64,000 nt of DNA, from NCBI GenBank assembly GCA_014905825.1, contig JACGCN010000037.1, forward strand, positions 186,001 through 250,000, given 5' to 3'. The stretch comes from Lyophyllum atratum (Eukaryota; Basidiomycota; Agaricomycetes; Agaricales; Lyophyllaceae). Positions within the stretch are counted from its first letter, which is position 1, and the number at the start of each line of letters is the position of its first letter. The notes beneath the pieces were generated by a model. The model did not search any database. It had not been told where the DNA came from and saw nothing but the letters and a program-made list of their open reading frames with translations. Position numbers and translations under genes: made by a program. Shown one piece after another: positions 60,656-64,000 of this stretch.

Positions 60656-63600
60656 ATGTCGGCGAACGCGCCACCTCATGCCCCCGCCTGGCAAACAGAA
60701 GAACTACAAGATGAATGGGTCGAGCTCGACGAAGATGAGAGTGACAATGACGACGACAACCTAACTTATGGCACACGCTCTATTTCACTAACAGCTCCTC
60801 TGGCTACACACATACACACCAATAGCGACTTTGAAAGTGAGGCATCCTCCTCAAGACATGCATCCGTAGCTGCTGTCGGGACGTTCCTCATTCGCGAGGA
60901 TGTTCCGCATGGAGCCTTGTTACCCAAGACTCCTGGCCGCAATAAGAAGGGGATCGTCAAGGATTTCTTCAGTCCACTACCACTCGAACGCATGTTTGAG
61001 CCGCCATCACCCCCGAATGCTTTCAGAGCGCCTATGCCACCATCTACTCTATCCCGACCGCTGCACTTCTCCGACGAGGCGAATCTCGACACAGCAGAGG
61101 ACCAAATCCTTGAGACGGACATGCCAGACATGAACTCTTTCCAAGGGCGTAAAGCGAGCATTGCTTGCCAATTCACTTTTGCAGTACCTAAAGAAGGGTC
61201 GCTTAATCCGAATCTGGCTAGCGATGGCGCGTTTCCACAAGCGCAGAGCACACCCAATCCTCCCTTCGCCCCAAACGGTGCCGCTCCTCCAGCCACTGAT
61301 CCTCGCCTGCGTCTCTTCCAATTTCAATATGACACGTATACACGCGACCATCTATCGGCCATGGTTGACTCGATCGCCATCAATTCCGGCTCTGGCACGA
61401 CACCATCTCCGACTAGCTTCAACCACGGCCTGTCGCGGGTCTCCGAACTGACGGGTTCAGTTGAGAACATGTCTCACCTGAGAAGTACAAAGCGCGTCAA
61501 GCTGAGTCCCCAGAGCGACTTCTATGGAGAAGGTGCTGGAGCGGGGGCGTCGATTGCACGACCGAGAGTGCTTGGGAAGGATTATGTGGGTGAGTCGCGG
61601 TCCCTTATGCAACAAATCAAGCGGGCTCGCGACTACTCAACCATCTCCACCGTCGCAAGTACGCATCAGGCTTCGCCTTCCTTGAGCGGCCACGATCCTG
61701 ACCTCATGAATGAAACCGGCTCCCAAGGTATTTAATATTCTCGTTCTTTGGATCGACATTCATGAAATATCTTCTCCAGACCCGTCGCCTCCTTCTTTCT
61801 TGGCTGTGCCTAAAAGGAATAACCTATCAAATAGTGGTTCATATTCATCGTCGACTTATCGGCAACAAGCAGCGGCTCTGATGGCTCAGATAAAGGATGA
61901 CATGAAAGGGCAGAAGCGTCTATTCTCAGGTGACACAGAGACTTCTTGCGTCACCAGTCATGTGGAAGACAAGTTCAGCTCTTTAACTTCCAACGCGCCA
62001 GACATCGTCTCGTTTCACGTCCTACCATTGTCTCCCGATAGCAAGGAGAACCAACGCGATCTCGCTCATCGAAGAACCTCTTCCGTCAGATCAGCCAAAT
62101 CCAACACCTCAAAGCACAAGCCAAGTCCACGAAAGTCTCGCCGAAATCATGCGGACGCGGACAACATTGTCGACGAAGTGTCCCGACTCTCCATTCAGGA
62201 TCGCAGGTCTTTCTCCGACGGATCTGTCCATCATTCGCAATCAATTGTGACAACGCGCATACAACTCCCTCGCGTCGTTTCTCTTTCCAACGCCCCACGC
62301 ACTATTGATCCATCCTCGCTTGCGCCTCCCTCTTATCCTTCATCATCTCTACGCAATGAAGATCTTAATCGCTTTGTATCTTCTAGTACGGCATCTGGCA
62401 CAACATTAACTGCCGGGAGCGCGCCATCATTTGTAAAGCACGCCGGCCCAGCACATATTCGAACTATTGCTCCGACAGACCTTCCCCAACTACCTGACAG
62501 ACTAGGCGATATGCTTTTCGATAAAGTAATGATGAAGTGGGTGAAGAGCACGGGAGAGGCGACCCGAAATGCAGGAGAGTATATTCCTCCCGACGAACTT
62601 AGTGAGGATCCATTCGGGGATATCGAGAGTCTGAGGGACGACTCGAGAGGAAGGGAGCCTCAATACGAGGTGTCTGACCGGCAGCTTCATCCTGCTGAAA
62701 TGAGCCGAATCGAAGAGCAGTCCGAGGTCGACGATCAGGAGGAGATAGAGCTGAACAGTTTCTCCACCGATGACCCCTCAGCTCTCATCGTCGACGTGAT
62801 GACAGGCGTCGAGACTTTCGATGACGATGCGACGACTGATTCTGATGACGGCGATGAACAAGTCACAATAACAGATATGCTCAGCTACGATTCCGACGAC
62901 CTTCACCAATCCATGTCCATGACGAGCGTTCAACCTTTGTTACCGCCCCCTACCGCGCCCCCTGCCGAAGTCATGTCAACCCCTCATCGTGCTAATATGA
63001 CAACTACACCTATAATCCGCTCAGCCCTCAAAAGTCATACCGCGACACCTACGTCGGTCATGAAGGATCCCGTTCGAGCAAAATTCCAAACCCCTCTGCA
63101 TAAAGGACACCGTAGGTCGGTTAGCTTCTCTGACGGGAAGAGGGAGGGGCCCATACAGGGCCTTGGTGAGAGTACGACGACCGACGAGGGCCAAGAAACT
63201 GGGACCGATTTCCTGGTCTCCCCGGAGGATAATCTAGCTGGGATGAGCGGGATCGTACAGTCTGTCCGGTCGAAGCGCATCGCGCAGATGATGAATGCTC
63301 TCGAAGACGACGGTCCGTGGTCTCTTCTCTTACCTGTACTTGACCCTGATACACTGTCTAGACGCTGATGGGTCCCCGTCTAAGACCAGCACTTCTGGCC
63401 AGCCAGAGATGCAGGCTATATCGTCCCGGAGACCCAACGCCATCAGCCCTGCTGACTCCTCACGACGGGTGTTTTCGAGGTCGCGGACAGAGCGCCTTTC
63501 ATTCACAGCTGACAATAAGAACATCAACGCGACTTTCCTGACGGAATGTTCTTTTGCGGTATCTCATGACCGTCTTGTCGAGGTCATCACAGACGTCGAG

Positions 63601-64000
63601 TCGTTCACACCGCACTGGGATGAGCTGAGTAGTATTGACCTTTCCAATAAGAAGCTGGAAAGCGTCGCGCGGCTGAAGGAATTTTTGCCACGGTTGGATG
63701 CGCTGATCCTGTATGTATCAATTTTAAGTCGCCACCCGCGTCTACTGACTCCGCCGCCTCGTAGGAATTCTAATCAGCTGGCTTGGCTGAGCGGGGTACC
63801 TGGGTCAGTTCGGACACTATCTGTCGCATCGAATTGGTGAGTGTTCTCGCTCCACGCAGGGCAGCCTATGCCTTGTATTCTTTGTTTGGTTTTTTATCTG
63901 ACCCTTCACTAGCCTTACAGGGCTCACGTCCTATAGTCATCTACTCAACCTTGAAAACCTGGACATCAGCCGGAACGACATCGAGTCTCTAAACCGTGGG
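60656..64000 (+). CDS. Nud1/Cdc11-type spindle-pole scaffold with leucine-rich repeats, 3' end outside window
   Basis: Nud1 in budding yeast and Cdc11 in fission yeast anchor the mitotic-exit or septation signalling kinases at the spindle pole body. The start at 60656 gives MSANAPPHAPAWQTEELQDE then an acidic run (WVELDEDESDNDDD). More than 800 residues of low-complexity sequence follow, with charged patches and Ser-Pro/Thr-Pro sites (PKTPGRNKKGIVKDFFSPLP; MSTPHRAN; AKFQTPLHKGHRRSVSFSDG). A conserved-looking GDMLFDKVMMKWVKSTGE lies at about 62500. Leucine-rich repeats begin near the window end: LSSIDLSNKKLESVARLKEF, LDALIL-NSNQLAWLSGVPGS, VRTLSVASN and LLNLENLDISRNDIESLNRG. Four introns are visible. 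The gene is intact as far as seen. Family assignment rests on layout and LRR position. Confidence 0.75.

Noticed and set aside
60766..61296. Minus-strand frame of 176 codons opposite the NUD1-like gene
   Set aside because: It mirrors the low-complexity coding exon on the other strand; no family match.

Overview
The window is nuclear DNA from a filamentous basidiomycete, most likely an agaricomycete. Nearly every protein gene is broken by many short GT-AG introns of about 45-65 nt. The gene set is fungal: a PAS-GAF-PHY hybrid-kinase phytochrome, a DUG2 protein with WD40 and M20 parts, a Nud1/Cdc11-type scaffold, and tandem P450s of a kind common in mushrooms. Genes lie on both strands with gaps of a few hundred bases. 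There are no operons, CRISPR arrays, insertion sequences or viral genes that I can recognise. Coordinates of spliced genes run from start codon to stop codon and include introns.

Layout. At 0-10 kb are the 3' part of the spliceosomal DEAH helicase PRP2, a short-chain dehydrogenase, a small probable tail-anchored protein, a SUGCT-like mitochondrial CoA-transferase, an intron-containing tRNA-Ser(AGA), and the Fe-S DNA helicase CHL1. At 10-21.5 kb are a Fic-domain AMPylase-like protein, a GT61-type glycosyltransferase, a disordered nuclear protein with two predicted SUMO-interacting motifs, and DUG2. The last two start head to head. At 22-27.4 kb is the phytochrome. At 27.5-41 kb are an ABHD12-like lipase, a BOR1/SLC4-type transporter, a membrane-anchored histidine-acid-phosphatase-like protein, the Pol II import factor IWR1, the urease accessory GTPase UreG and the U6 snRNA exonuclease USB1, followed by a 2.2-kb stretch with no convincing gene. 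At 41-50 kb is a same-strand tandem array of three intact P450 genes and one clear P450 pseudogene. At 50-55 kb are a UAA-family nucleotide-sugar transporter, a SAM methyltransferase and a Vip1-type RRM protein. At 55-64 kb are a serine-rich hypothetical gene, a 4-kb gene-poor stretch, and the 5' part of a NUD1/CDC11 scaffold gene cut by the window end.

Most genes are unrelated housekeeping neighbours: mRNA and snRNA processing (PRP2, USB1), polymerase import (IWR1), genome maintenance (CHL1), glutathione turnover (DUG2), cytokinesis signalling (NUD1). The real local structure is the P450 array, which grew by DNA duplication: intron positions are shared, including one splitting the heme-binding motif. 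One copy has decayed, and a stop codon now sits at its heme-ligand cysteine. The most unusual intact gene is the Fic protein, which keeps both the catalytic motif (split by a GC-AG intron) and an N-terminal inhibitory motif. I found no clear new multi-gene system. The best leads are the Fic gene, the SIM-bearing nuclear protein, the phosphatase-fold protein that seems to lack its proton donor, and the P450 array.
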